Assembly: GCA_023101725.1 (NCBI GenBank)
Contig: JALJCO010008698.1
Span: 1-64,000 of the forward strand
DNA: 64,000 nucleotides
From: Atherinomorus stipes
Lineage: Eukaryota > Chordata > Actinopteri > Atheriniformes > Atherinidae
Direction of reading: 5' to 3'
In this document: piece by piece, positions 11,226 to 22,030 of the stretch
Position numbering within the stretch: position 1 is the stretch's first letter
How the letters are laid out: every line of letters starts with the position of its first letter
Program-made: the position numbers and the translations under genes
Notes under the pieces: generated by a model
Told to the model about the DNA's origin: nothing
What the model saw: only the letters and a program-made list of their open reading frames with translations
The model's database searches: none

Positions 11226-11778
11226 GGAATTTCACTCTCTCTGGCCCCCCGTGATTAGCTCCATCACTTAGTGGAGGGGGTGGGTTATGGCCTTTCCCCC
11301 TTGGGGGCTGGGGGTTGGCTGAGGGTGGTGTTGGGGGCCGTGGTGTTCTGTTGGTCTCTCTGGGGGGTGGGCCCTGGACAGTGTGCCGTGGGTAGCTGTA
11401 TGTCTAGCCTGGATTTGGCTTGCAGGCGGCTTGAGACTGGGCTGCCTGGTGGGGATGGGGGTGGGCTCCTTGGTTGGGCGGGGGCAGTGGCGTGGCCTGG
11501 GCTGGGCAGCCGGACCCTTCTGGGGGGGGGGGGGGGGGGGGTCTGGGCACCTATTGACCTGGGGTTTTCCCCCCTCTTTGGAGGGAGGGGGACTCGGCCG
11601 ATTCCTGGGATCTGGGTTGCCCTGGGCATGCCACTCCAAGGGTGGGTGGATGGCTTGGGGCCCGGTGGGGGTCCTTGGGACCGGGGCCCAGCCCGGGGTG
11701 TGTGTGCGTGCGTGGGCATGTGTGTGTGTCTATGTGTGAGTGCATACGTATGACAGAGTGGGTGGGTTGTGAGAGTGG

Positions 11779-11809
<31 letters not shown>

Positions 11810-12235
11810 CATATGACGCAGTGTGTGGGATGTGAGAGAATGTGCGTGTGGGGGGTGTGCAGGTGTGTGTGGACGTGGGGGTATGCGCAGGTGTCTGTTT
11901 AGGTGTGATTGTGCATGGGGAGGGTGTGTGTGTGTATGTGTAGAGGGCTGGGGGTTGTTGGGAGAGGGTGGAGGATGGTGTAGGTGGGTAATGGGGTCAG
12001 GGTATCTGAGGGTGGGAGTGTGGATGATTGTCTGTGTATGGCTGGGGGCGTGTGTGAAGGGGTGGGATTGCCTCTGGTTGGGCTCAGGGTCCGCGGGTCT
12101 TGGATTCGGGCTCGCACAGGTAGGTGGTACTCTCTGTGTGGCGCTGCATCCAGCACTGTGCGGTTTGCGGCCCCTGGATTTTCTGCTTTTTGCAGTTCTC
12201 ACATTTTATCTCAAACTCCCGACCACGATAAAGAA
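11226..12235 (+). repeat. GC-rich to GT-rich dispersed repeat block
   Basis: A G-rich block with a G run at 11522-11540 passes into a long GT/GGTG-rich tract (about 11690-12060) and ends near a TTTTGCAG...ATAAAGAAATAA tail. Composition and order resemble the GC-rich repeats at 30.4-34.6 and 39.4-41.7 kb, but I do not see clear base-level homology. The ORFs on both strands are low-complexity artefacts. Confidence 0.6.
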
Positions 12236-12334
12236 ATAATGAAGAAATCTGGATTGATTGATCAGATGTACACACAACACTTATCAGTTTAAATGGGCAA
12301 AAGAAGTTTATTAATTCAATTCACTACTCACAGG

Positions 12335-12578
12335 GCGGCTGTAGCTCAGGTGGAAGAGCAGTTGTCTTTCAACCGGAGGGTTGTGGAATCGATTCCAGGC
12401 CTCCCCAGACTACGTGCCGAAGTGTCCTTGGGCAAGACACTGAACCCCAAGTTCCCTCCCGATGTGCCTATCGGGGTGTGAATGTGTGTGTGACTGGGTG
12501 ATATGTATTGTAAAGCGCTTTGAGCAGTTACTACGTATAGTATAGTACTATATAAGTACAGTCCATTTACCATTCACA
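12335..12578 (+). mobile_element. tRNA-derived SINE, plus strand
   Basis: It starts with a tRNA-like head: A box near GGCTGTAGCTCAGGTGG and a B-box-like GGAATCGATTCC. The body TGTCCTTGGGCAAGACACTGAACCCC is shared by many percomorph SINEs. It ends with a CTATATAAGTACAGTCCATTTACCATT tail. No protein is encoded. Confidence 0.85.
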
Positions 12579-12678
12579 GCAGTGCAAGAGAGAGAGAGAG
12601 AGAGATGAAAGTGACAAAGCTAATGAGGGGGGGCAGGGGTGGTCAGTAGGCAACAACAAACGATGGATAGATGGATTT

Positions 12679-12978
12679 TTAGTCTCTAAAAATCTAGTAA
12701 ATGATGGTTTCCAGTAAATTCGGGACGCTGCCCACTCAGGACACTTGGATTACATTGGACGAGCAGTATGGAGGAATATTGACAAGTTTTTGTGGACTTT
12801 TATGGACCTTTTTGGCTCGGACCCCGGTGAACTCCATTATATGAAAGTTGGGGGAAACGAGAAGCCTTCCTGATCACCGGCTGCATTTGAGATATTAAAA
12901 AAGTGCTGCAGAGTCTTTCTCACCATGAGGGGAAGTTGAAAATAAAGTTGCATCATTCTGTGGGTGGACTATTCCTTT
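12679..12978 (+). repeat. Dispersed ~300-bp repeat, copy 1
   Basis: Nearly identical to 42397-42692, running from TCTCTAAAAATCTA through GAGGAATATTGACAAG to GTGGGTGG...ATTCCTTTAA. There is no coding potential. It is probably part of a non-autonomous transposon, but no termini were resolved. Confidence 0.85.
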
Positions 12979-14292
12979 AAATATAACACCTGTAGCTAAT
13001 AACCTCGAATGGCCACAAAATGTAGGGAAACGCTGTTACCTCAGTGGTGACTTTTTCCCCTCGTTGGCCAAACAAGATGCTGCAACACAAAGATGAAACA
13101 CCGAAACCATGATGATACAGTAGCAGCAACCGAGACACACTTTGCTCTTTTTGCTTGCGACCAGCTCTGTGACGGTCAGAGCGCCTTCTCTGATTGGTGG
13201 ATTGTGTATCTGTAGGATGCGAATATTAAGAAAATCGACCTCAGTTCGAAAAAAATAGCCATCGTAAAATCGCAAGATGGAATTTTGTCACTGACGTGAA
13301 CGCTCCCGTTGACTTGACATTTATTTGATTAAAGCTGTTGCCGTGCAAATATGTCAGACGAAATATTCGTAGTAGGTGTGTAGAGAGGATAAGTCTGGCT
13401 AGAAATGGTCTTCATGGAAAAGTGTAAAATCTAGAGAATATTAAGACTTTATTCTTGTTAAATTACAACTATACTCTTGTAAAGTAACTAGTTTCTCTTA
13501 TAAAATTCAATTTTTCTTGTAATGCAACTTTATTCTCAAAGTCTGTAAAAAAATGTTCTTAATGTGGCCCCCACACTCCGTCGTAGGTGAAACATATGAA
13601 CTGTGGAAATGAAGCAAAAACGAGTATAAATAATGGAAGAAGAATGCAAGTTATTTAACTCATCTCAGAGTTTCTTCAACAACATGCTGACTTGTTTATT
13701 TTGTTGGTGTTATTTTAGCAGAGAATTAGAACTTTAATTCATGAAGTTAAAACAGATGATTTGGTACATTTACTGATCATTTGAGCTAAATACTGATCTG
13801 AAGTTTGGAGGCACCTTTTTAACCAGGTTAATGAGGACTTGTGTCAGATGCAGGAACCTTAATCCAAGTGATTAAATGATCCTTTACACAGATCACATAC
13901 ATTAGTTTATGTTCATGTTCATGAAAAATAAAGACCTAAATAAATCTCAAGGCAACAACATGAATATCAACATGGTATTTATTTATGTAGCACCTTTAAA
14001 AACAACCAGCTGACCAAACACTGTCAAAAATGAAAGAAATAGAAAATAACTCCACGAGATGTCACATTTGCATTTTTCTTAAAGTGGCGGTGTAAAAAAC
14101 AAGAAGCTTATTTTATAAACCTGATTTATCATCTTCATCTGACGTTTATCAGAAGATCAAAGTGAACAAAACTGACCTGAAATCAGAGTTTCTAGATGAT
14201 TTAATGAGTTCGTACAGAGAAGTAAGAAACTCTTCACAGCTGCTGATGCTTCAGTTCTTGGACCACCGTTGCACCAGGTTCTGGTCCTGGAT
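12979..14292. other. Intergenic region between repeats and gene 2
   Basis: No gene identified. About 13436-13545 contains inverted, degenerate copies of the AATAAAGTC/TTACAAG-type repeat that forms the array at 62.8-63.8 kb. The part next to 14292 is probably the 3' UTR of the minus-strand gene 2. Confidence 0.5.
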
Positions 14293-16119
14293 TTAGTAGA
14301 TGTGTCTGCTCAGGTGTTCCTCTCTGGGCTGGTGTTGGCCCAGGTGTGTCTTACTGGGTTTTTGTTGGCCTAGGTGTTCCTCTTCGACCTCCCATTGGCC
14401 CGGGTGTTTCTTACTGGGTTTTTGTTGGCCAGGGTGTTCTTCTTCGGGCTCCTGTTGACCCGGGGGTCCCTCTCCGGGCTCCGGCTGACCCGGGTGTTCC
14501 TCTCGGGGCTCCCGTTGACCCAGGTGTTCCTCTCCGGCCTCCCGTTGGCCCGGGTGTTCTTCTCTGGGCTCCCGTTGACCCGGGGGTTCCTTACTGGGTT
14601 TTTCTTGGCCCAGGTGTTCCTCTCCGGCCTCCCGTTGGCCCGGGTGTTCCTCTCTGGGCTTCTGTTGACCCGGGTGTTCCTCTCCGGACTCCCGTTGACC
14701 AGGGGGGCCCTCTCTGGGCTTCTGTTGACCCAGGTGTTCCTCTCCGGGCTCCCGTTGGCCCTGGTGTTTCTTACTGGGTTTTTGATGGCCCGGGTGTTCC
14801 TCTACAGGCTCCCGTTGGCCCGGGTGTTCCTCCCCGGGCTCCCACTGACCCGGGTGTTCCTCTCCGGGCTCCCACTGACCCGGGTGTTCCTCCCCGGGCT
14901 CCCGTTGGCCCGGGTGTTCCTCCCCGGGCTCCCACTGACCCGGGTGTTCCTCCCCGGGCTCCCACTGACCCGGGTGTTCCTCTCGGGGCTCCCGTTGGCC
15001 CGGGTGTTCCTCTCCGGGCTCCCACTGACCCGGGTGTTCTTCTCCGGGCTCCTGCTGACCCGGGGGTCCCTCTCCGGGCTCCCACTGACCCGGGTGTTCC
15101 TCTCCGGGCTCCCACTGACCCGGGTGTTCTTCTCCGGGCTCCTGCTGACCTGGGGGTCTCTCTGCGGGCTCCCGTTGGCCCGGGGGTCCCTCTCCGGGCT
15201 GCAGCTGGTCCCGGGCCGGTCCCTGCTGCTGTGGTACATGATGTAGTTCTGCTCTGATGGTTCCGTTCCCTTCTTCCAACTCTGTCTTCTGTTGCTTGGA
15301 AAGTTTTGGATTGTTGGAGCTTTCGATCAGTTCTTCAGCGAAACCCAAACATTCTGTCCACCTGTTTCCATGGATACTGCTGAGGTAGCTCGCAGTCAGC
15401 TCGCCTTTGGCCGCTTCCCGCAAAGTCTTCTTCAGTTCCTTATGTCCCTCTTTCAAAACGAGTTTGTCATAGAGTAATCTGGAGTTTTTCCCACAACAAC
15501 GCTTCCAGTCACACATCGATGTCACGGCTCCCAGGAACATGATTACAAGAAGAAGAAAGCAACCAATCAGCTGCAAAGGAAGCAGCGGAGACAGTTTCAG
15601 CGGGAATTTCATGGTTTCTGAGATAAAAACAAGAAGAAGACAAACACTCACCCTGGAATAATTCTTCAGTCCATGGATGTCCCTCTCTTCCTTGGCTGTC
15701 ATGTTCTCTTTCTTTAAGCATGCCAGCTGTTTTTGTTGGTCAGACTGGTGGTTTGCACAGCAAAGGTACCAGTCTCCATCAATGAGCAAAGAGATGACCC
15801 ACAGCAGACCAACACAAACAGCCCGGAAAACACGGACCCCCAGGAATCCCCAGAAACTGCTCCGGCAGCCATTACCACCACAATCTATCTGACATGCAAA
15901 TGTGTATCTGGAGGCCTGGTGGCACGTCTTGTCTGTCCAGAGCATGAGGAAAGTGAAAACAGCACATGGCAGGAGCATGTAAACGTAGCAGTGCAGAGCT
16001 ACGTCCTGGCAGGTGCATCCCACATCTCTATCCAGCAGGATGTTGTAGCAGAAACTCACAGCGATGACCAGGAAGACGTTCACCTTCGTGAAGGGAAAGT
16101 TAGCAAGAAACTCCTTCAT
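14293..16119 (-). CDS. CALHM-like membrane protein with a long repeat tail (gene 2), two coding exons
   Basis: Exons are 16119-15652 and 15570-14293, joined in phase 0 across an 81-nt intron (GTGAGT...CCTTTGCAG), giving about 581 residues. I chose the ATG at 16119 because it aligns with gene 1 (MKEFLANFPF versus [10 protein letters not shown]). Features are TM1, Cys35-x-Cys37 and Cys44, TM2, a short cytosolic Cys-containing loop, TM3 ending in IDGDWYLC, Cys134, sequons at N139 and N153, and TM4 (~157-178) opening exon 2. A helical cytosolic segment resembling that of genes 1 and 3 follows. From ~274 to the end the tail is a 10-residue repeat. The intron is stop-free and a multiple of 3, so retention would keep the frame. 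The family forms large-pore channels; the role of the tail is unknown. A TTTTCAG acceptor at about 16155 suggests a 5' UTR intron. Confidence 0.78.
   Translation of the reverse strand: MKEFLANFPFTKVNVFLVIAVSFCYNILLDRDVGCTCQDVALHCYVYMLLPCAVFTFLMLWTDKTCHQASRYTFACQIDCGGNGCRSSFWGFLGVRVFRAVCVGLLWVISLLIDGDWYLCCANHQSDQQKQLACLKKENMTAKEERDIHGLKNYSRVSVCLLLVFISETMKFPLKLSPLLPLQLIGCFLLLVIMFLGAVTSMCDWKRCCGKNSRLLYDKLVLKEGHKELKKTLREAAKGELTASYLSSIHGNRWTECLGFAEELIESSNNPKLSKQQKTELEEGNGTIRAELHHVPQQQGPARDQLQPGEGPPGQREPAERPPGQQEPGEEHPGQWEPGEEHPGQWEPGEGPPGQQEPGEEHPGQWEPGEEHPGQREPREEHPGQWEPGEEHPGQWEPGEEHPGQREPGEEHPGQWEPGEEHPGQWEPGEEHPGQREPVEEHPGHQKPSKKHQGQREPGEEHLGQQKPREGPPGQRESGEEHPGQQKPREEHPGQREAGEEHLGQEKPSKEPPGQREPREEHPGQREAGEEHLGQREPREEHPGQPEPGEGPPGQQEPEEEHPGQQKPSKKHPGQWEVEEEHLGQQKPSKTHLGQHQPREEHLSRHIY
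14330..15230 (-). repeat. 30-bp coding minisatellite in gene 2 tail
   Basis: About 29-30 tandem copies of a 30-bp unit encode, on the minus strand, a 10-residue motif close to GEEHPGQWEP, with RE/QK/SK variants. It is acidic, Pro/Gln-rich, and probably disordered. Every unit is in frame and no internal stop occurs. It makes up roughly half of the predicted protein. All other frames are open too, an expected effect of a 30-bp period. Confidence 0.92.
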
Positions 16120-16656
16120 GGTTGAAGGACAGGTTGCATCTGCTGACAGCTGAATCTGAAAACACAGATAAGTGGAAGATACCACATGCGTTTCCTGTTC
16201 TGCAGCTGCATGAGCCCAGACGTGGTGGAAACCCTGAAGTCAAGCACAGGTCAGGATGGCCGGCATGTGGAGAACTGAAGGTTTCTCGTACAGAAATAAA
16301 TGTTCTCCAGTATTTCTATAATCTTCAAACAGAAATCACAAACAAGACAAACATAATTTTTTTCCTGAAAAATTCAAATTGAAGTATCTGGTACTTTTTA
16401 GGATAGATATCATTTAATAAAGGCTAGATGGCTTATGCGAGCTGTTAGCCAATGGAGAGCGACGTAGCTGCAGTATTATATGAGATATGTGAGTATGCAG
16501 GAACGTAGCTACATCTCTGACGTTTATAAGAAATCAAACCTTCTGAAAATCATGCACCATTGACATCAATGCTGTTCAAGGGGCAGCTGTCTGAAGTAAG
16601 ATGGCCGCCGTGAAGCTACGCTGAACAAACCCGCTTACACGATTCGAGTCCTATAT
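16120..16656. other. Upstream region of gene 2
   Basis: Presumed 5' flank of the minus-strand gene 2. It contains a candidate 3' splice site (minus strand, around 16150-16160) for a 5' UTR exon. No other exon or clear promoter motif is seen. Confidence 0.4.
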
Positions 16657-17400
16657 GTGATATAATAATAATAATAATAATAATAATACATTGTATTTGA
16701 AGCGCCTTTCAAGAAACCCAAGGTCACTTTACATAACAAATAACAAGCAACATAAAAAAAACAGTTAAAACAATAAAAATAGAAAATAGGGGTGCACCGA
16801 TTGATCGGCCAGCCGATCGATCGGCTCCGATTTCCTTAATTTTGGGGGATCAGGGATCGGCCGATCAATAAATGTAAAACCGATCTTATCTACCGATCGT
16901 ATTTACTTCCGCTAAAGTCACTTTTGGTGGTTTAAGTTTTGTTAGTTTGTCTTGTAGCTTATTTTATTTATTACTTATACCTTATTATATGCATTGCAAA
17001 ATAAGCAAAATATTGTTGGGAACTTTATTTTTAGTAAGAAGCTCAAAGCCAGTTTGAAATGCAACCAGCTGAGCTAGTTTTGTGTTTAATAGTGTGAAAA
17101 ATGAGACTGAAGGAATGGAAATCATATTTTTGTAGTTTGGACAGCAATGCGAAACTTTTCATTTATATTTAAGAACAGTAGCTTGTGCAGTTAAAACTAG
17201 TTTGCATTGTACTACAGGTTTGTTTGTTAATAAAGCAAAATTGGTACATTGAAGATGTTTGCTGCCAATTTTCAAGAAAAATTGGTATCGGCAAAAATTG
17301 GTATCGGTGGGTCAGATTTCATAAAGATCGGCGATCGGTGATCGGCCAGAAAACTGCAATCGGTGCACCCCTAATAGAAAACAGTTAAAAACTGTAAAAC
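16657..17400 (-). repeat. Dispersed LINE/SINE-like 3' tail interrupted by a hAT element
   Basis: An (ATA)n tract at 16660-16690 precedes a stretch whose complement reads GTGACCTTGGGTTTCTTGAAAGGCGC, a 3'-tail sequence common in fish retroposons. It is split by the element at 16787-17373 and resumes with ACAGTTAAAAACTG afterwards. The parent element cannot be named from this fragment. Confidence 0.5.
16787..17373. mobile_element. hAT-type non-autonomous element with perfect TIRs and 8-bp TSD
   Basis: It starts TAGGGGTGCACCGAT and ends with the exact inverse complement, ATCGGTGCACCCCTA. The flanks are an 8-bp direct duplication, ATAGAAAA, at 16779-16786 and 17374-17381. An 8-bp duplication is the hAT superfamily signature. 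The interior contains GATCGGCCGATC-type subterminal palindromes and no transposase, so it is 587 bp and non-autonomous. Confidence 0.93.
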
Positions 17401-17436
17401 AGAGTAGACAGGTGCAGTAAGATATCTCTGCTTTTT

Positions 17437-17625
17437 AGGCCAGGTCTGTCCAAAGTCTGTCCTGCAGGTTTTCCATGTTTCCTGACGCAGATTAATGGGT
17501 CATTGTGCAGAGTTTCAAAGGCTGCTGGATCCATTTAATGTGATTCAGGTGTGTTGGGGGAGGGAAATGTCAAAAACCTGCAGGATTGTGGCCCTCGAGG
17601 ACTGGAGCTGGACACCCTTGTTGTA
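17437..17625 (+). repeat. Dispersed teleost repeat fragment
   Basis: The stretch ending GGCCCTCGAGGACTGGAGCTGGACACCC resembles an abundant fish interspersed repeat that ends with a near-identical phrase. No termini or coding capacity were resolved here. Confidence 0.45.
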
Positions 17626-18450
17626 GACCTTCTACGCTATTTCCATTGAAGTGAGTTTATCTCAGTTTATGATTTGGTGTAAAGTCAAGATATGTTCACG
17701 TTTGAACTGTGAGGCCTTGTGAGCGCTGCGTTGCCCTTCGTCATCCGTACAGATGCACGGTGAAAACGATGTGCAGAGCTGCAGCACGTACCTACAGGAA
17801 GCCCTGTTTCCTGCCCATAAAACTCACCAGTTAAAATGATTATTGTCAAAGGTCTTTGTTCTTCTACCACACGATACGTCTCAGTTTGTTTCTGACATGT
17901 AGCAAATCCAGTTCTGCTTGGTGATGTAGTGAATATTTGTTCTATAATACCGGTATCAGAAAACCCTCGATCCGTGGATGGTATAAATCGGGAAAACCAG
18001 CTCTCCAGTAACGGGTCTAGTCAGCTAAAAGTCCCCAAAGGGTTATTTAAGCCAAGTCTAAGCTGGTGGCGGGGACAATTCGTCCGGACAACTAACTTCC
18101 TTAATTCAATAAGGTCTGCCCCTCTACAGCTGCGAGTCTCTTCTCGGGTGAACAACCCTTTTCCCCGGACCCCCTCAATCAGCTACCTTATCTTATCGAA
18201 AGCTTATCCCCTAAACGTTTTCCGAGCACTTGTTCAGATCCGGAATATTTAACATCCAGGAAAGTACAGGATGCTGGGACATGTTAATAGGCTAAAACCA
18301 ACCTGTTAGGACCATTTAAAGTTGTTAGAAATAGGCAGGAAATTACCTAGACCACTTCACTTCCCTCAATGAGGGTAGCAACCATCGAACTGTGAAACCG
18401 TGAAATAATCACTAATTATTCTTCATGCAGGTTAAATTTATTGAAGCAAT
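17626..18450. other. No gene identified
   Basis: Sequence of unusual, evenly mixed composition with no splice-supported exon. On the minus strand an AATAAA lies near 18440, just downstream of the small ORF at 18451-18732, and could serve as its polyadenylation signal. Confidence 0.35.
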
Positions 18451-18732
18451 TTAGCAGGGGATGACAAGGAATAAACAGCTTAAAATAATCAAAAGAACAA
18501 TCAAGTAACAATTTATAAAACCCAATATAAATGAGATAATCATCCGTCTCCAACACCTTAATCTAATTGTGGGTTCCGATTCAGTAAAACAATCAAAAAT
18601 GGGATAACTGAAATTAAATCCGGTAATAAAAAGTCCAATAGTCAAAGAAAATCCAACAATTCCCAAACTAATCAAAATAATCTCATCATAATCCAACATC
18701 TTAACTTCTCCATTCTGTGTAAAATGTCTCAC
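18451..18732 (-). CDS. Hypothetical small two-TM protein
   Basis: 93-codon ORF starting at an ATG. It has two strongly hydrophobic segments: residues ~17-38 (ILISLGIVGFSLTIGLFITG) and ~66-92 (IISFILGFINCYLIVLLII), separated by an acidic, then Arg/Cys-containing linker. I do not recognise it. The surrounding 17.9-19.6 kb has no other coding feature and could be part of an unrecognised long-repeat element, with an AATAAA shortly downstream on the same strand. AT-rich DNA easily gives hydrophobic ORFs, so this may not be a gene. Confidence 0.25.
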   Translation of the reverse strand: MRHFTQNGEVKMLDYDEIILISLGIVGFSLTIGLFITGFNFSYPIFDCFTESEPTIRLRCWRRMIISFILGFINCYLIVLLIILSCLFLVIPC

Positions 18733-19990
18733 AAATTAAGCCTAATTATCTCTCAGTCTACCTTTAAATGTTGAAAGTCCTTTGGAAACTCAAAGCTGAT
18801 AACCCGTTAAAAATTTAGGAGAGTGGTTCAAAGTCCAGTGTCCGTGGCCTCGGATCGGACCTCGAATCCACTTGTGTGCCCCAGTGACAGCTGTCCTGGA
18901 CCCTCCGTCCTGAGGGTCCAAACTGTCACTGTTAGAAGCACTTAGGCCGATGCTATCAGTCCAGAAGCTAAAATCCTTTTCAGTTGAAAGTTGGCTGTGA
19001 TTACGTCCAGATCTGGTGTTAAAAATCCAACTGAAAAATAAGCTTTCTGTCCGATTCCTTCAGATGGTGAGGATGCATCCTGCCTCTTCAGATCCACCGA
19101 ACGTATCTGCTATAATAGCACTTTAGAAGGATCTTTTATCACCTTGGTTGAAGGGTGATCACAAGGCCCGGTCTGGTCCATTTCATTGGCCTGAACAATG
19201 GATCCTTCCAGAACGATGACTTAATGTCATGTGTTGTTTACTGCTAAAAGTTAGGGAGTTTCCAAGTTCCCCTTTCTTTGGCGCTGCAGAGAGCTAGGGA
19301 GTGTCCAAGTTCCTCCTTTTGCTGGTTACTCACTGTTTTAACAGACTTCAGCTGCTGTTTTTCAAATCCTACCTCGGGTTATGCTTAGTCACTCTGACTT
19401 TTATATTCTTCTTATATTTCAGACAACTGATTACATTTATCACACATCATTTCATTATTTCAATCATATTTCTATTATCTGCTTCAATACTCTCCTTTAT
19501 GCTACCCCATTCGCAGGGCGGGGGTAGGAACTTAAAACCAGCTCTCCCTGTGTTTAGCAGTCTCCTTCATTCTGACTTCATATATTGTCAGCAACCCTTG
19601 ATTTAGCAATCAATAATTACATGTTTACTCATTTGTTACACACAACGATATATGTAATACATTTCTGTGATTAATAACTCATTTTCTTATGCTCAAAACT
19701 GCCATCAAAAGTCTCTGCTGGCCTGTAGGTCAAAGGTCAGAGTGTGGACTGAATGGGGACTGGCTCCTGTAGACCTCAGATTTGAGCTCCGTTGACACCG
19801 GCATCCAGACTGGAGAAGGTTTAGAAATGATAAGTCAAAGCAGGTCCTGGTCCATTTCCTCACCAGCAGCGTAGCTGAACGAGTTCATTGAACAGTCGTT
19901 CATATTCTGAGTGAGCGTGAACTGAACGTACGGTATTTCTGCCTGATGTTATTGTGAACACGCTCGTTCTGGCATGTGTGAATGCTGCTG
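18733..19990. other. No gene identified
   Basis: Contains a short local duplication, TAGGGAGTTTCCAAGTTCC / TAGGGAGTGTCCAAGTTCC, at about 19250-19315, and nothing else recognisable. Confidence 0.4.
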
Positions 19991-19997
19991 TCATATA

Positions 19998-20503
19998 CAC
20001 TGTCTGGCCAAAAAAAAAGTCGCCACCTGAATTTAACTAAGCAAATAGGTAGGAGCCTCCTATTGGATAATTACTGCTGGGCGATTATCTTTCAGCTGCA
20101 ACAAGTTATTTAACCCCAACTGGTGCAATGACTTGCTTCTCATTTCCTAAACAACCATGTGGAAAGACACATCCGTGGTCGTGGAAAAGATGTTAGTCTG
20201 TCTGAGAAGGGTCAGATCATTGGCATGAAGAGGTGAAAACATCTAAGGAGATGCAGAAACTACTAAAACTGGGTTCAGAACAGTCCAACGCATTCTGAAA
20301 ACTGGAAGGATAGTGGACCATCGTCTTCCAGGAAGAAATGTGGCCGGAAAGGCAGATGAAGTGATGCAGCATCATGCTAGTGCTACTGTATGAGCCTGTG
20401 GGGGCAGTGTGATGATCTGGGGTTGCTGCAGTTGCTCAGGTCCAGGTTCAGCAACAGTATGAGCTCAGATAATGAGGTCAGCTGATACCTGAATATACTG
20501 ATG
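19998..20503 (+). mobile_element. Tc1-like non-autonomous element, family B, 3'-truncated
   Basis: It begins at a TA with the terminal repeat CACTGTCTGGCC, A-run, GTCGCCACC. It includes the remnant of a transposase N-terminus and the same internal deletion junction as the copies at 47449 and 52400, followed by the GGGGCAGTGTGATGATCTGGGG catalytic-region remnant. It ends abruptly at about 20503. Not coding. Confidence 0.9.
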
Positions 20504-21301
20504 TAGTGATCTCAAGTCCAAAGGTCTCAGCAAAAGGATACACACATCTTACCAAATATACTTTGGAACACACACTGATTGATAAAGGCCACATTTGGAT
20601 GTTAAACAGACGTCCCAAGGAGGAATTTTGCTCAGAGAAGGACATTCTCTGAGTAATCACTAATTTATGGTCCTGAGGGCAACTCAGGAGAGGACCTGCA
20701 TTTTGGTAAAACAAACAGTCCAATTGTTGAACTTTGAACCCATCCTCCAAGCTTGGAGATACTCCTTCCCAGTATTTACGACCTGCTATAAATTGGTTCC
20801 TTATAGCCAATTTTGTTATGTGTTCTTAACATCCAAGAACTGTTTTATATTATCAGGAAAGTAAGCTCATGTTAATCTCATGATGAAGACTTTTCTTTTG
20901 ATATGCAACATGACATACTTTGGTGATTAGAAACTAAATGTTTCTTCCCCAAATTCACATCACATGCATTCCAGGATTTGCTGCATAAAGGTGAAGAAAG
21001 AGACACTTTACCCAACTGCTGAAATCCACTTTTATGTTAGAAATGGACTTCCTCATATCAAATGATGTCTAACATGTATTTTCTTTACAGGAATCTTAAA
21101 TCATCAAGAATAATCCTGTTTTATCTGTTTAGCTGATTTGTTTATTCAATGTCTTTCTTTATTCATATAATTCAGATCTTTGCTTTATTGTATTTTATTG
21201 TGTTCATTTTATTTCATCATGTCTGAATAATTGATCCAGTTTTTACTCATGCCTCACTTAGAATTCACAGATGTTTATAACTATTACGCTTAACTGATAG
21301 T
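20504..21301. other. No gene seen
   Basis: AT-rich flank of the L1 insertion. The 3' part (21302-21311) is one copy of the L1 target duplication. No exon recognised. Confidence 0.5.
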
Positions 21302-22030
21302 CAAAATGATCTTTTTTTTTTTTTTGTTTTTTTGTTTTGTAATTTTTTATTTTCATTTCCCTGCGAGGGTATTTTGTTGTATAAGAATATTCACATACAT
21401 GCATATATACATAAACATGAATATACATTATATGAAAACAAAAAGAATCATATAAAGAAAAAAAAAAGATAAAATAAAATAAAAATCAAAATTATAATCA
21501 TTAAAATAAAAAAAATCATATTAACAATTACAGTAATTGAGGAGGAAAAGATTTTGTCCAAGATCTTTATCATCAAAAAAAGAAAGGAAAAAGAAAAAAA
21601 GGGGGGAAAAAAACAACAAAAAAAACCAAGTTTCAATTTCATGTCTGTTATTGTCATCTTCTTTTCTTTCCCTTCTTTCTTAAGTCATTTTACCTTCAGA
21701 TACCACAGAAATAACACATTTTTCCCCTTCTTTTCTCTTTACATAGTATATATATATATATACACACATGACCTTAACCCAACACAGCACAAAAAGGCTG
21801 CACAATCACAGCACAACATTTACCTTCAGCACATACTGAACGACTTTAATGTGATTCTACCATGATCTTGACATCAATAACTCAAAATGTAGTGCACTTC
21901 ACTATCATTTAATTCATGTTTTTAATCAAACTCCATTTGAATTACTAAGATAAACACTCTGCAGTATACAATTCTTCATCAGATTTTATAACATATATCC
22001 AGTGAAGTACATCAGCAAATCAACACCGAG

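Noticed and set aside
11271..12239. Several ORFs of 60-305 codons on both strands
   Set aside because: Gly/Val/Cys or Pro/His/Thr low-complexity products of GT/CA and G-rich tracts.
12335..12578. Functional tRNA gene
   Set aside because: The A/B boxes belong to a SINE head with typical body and tail.
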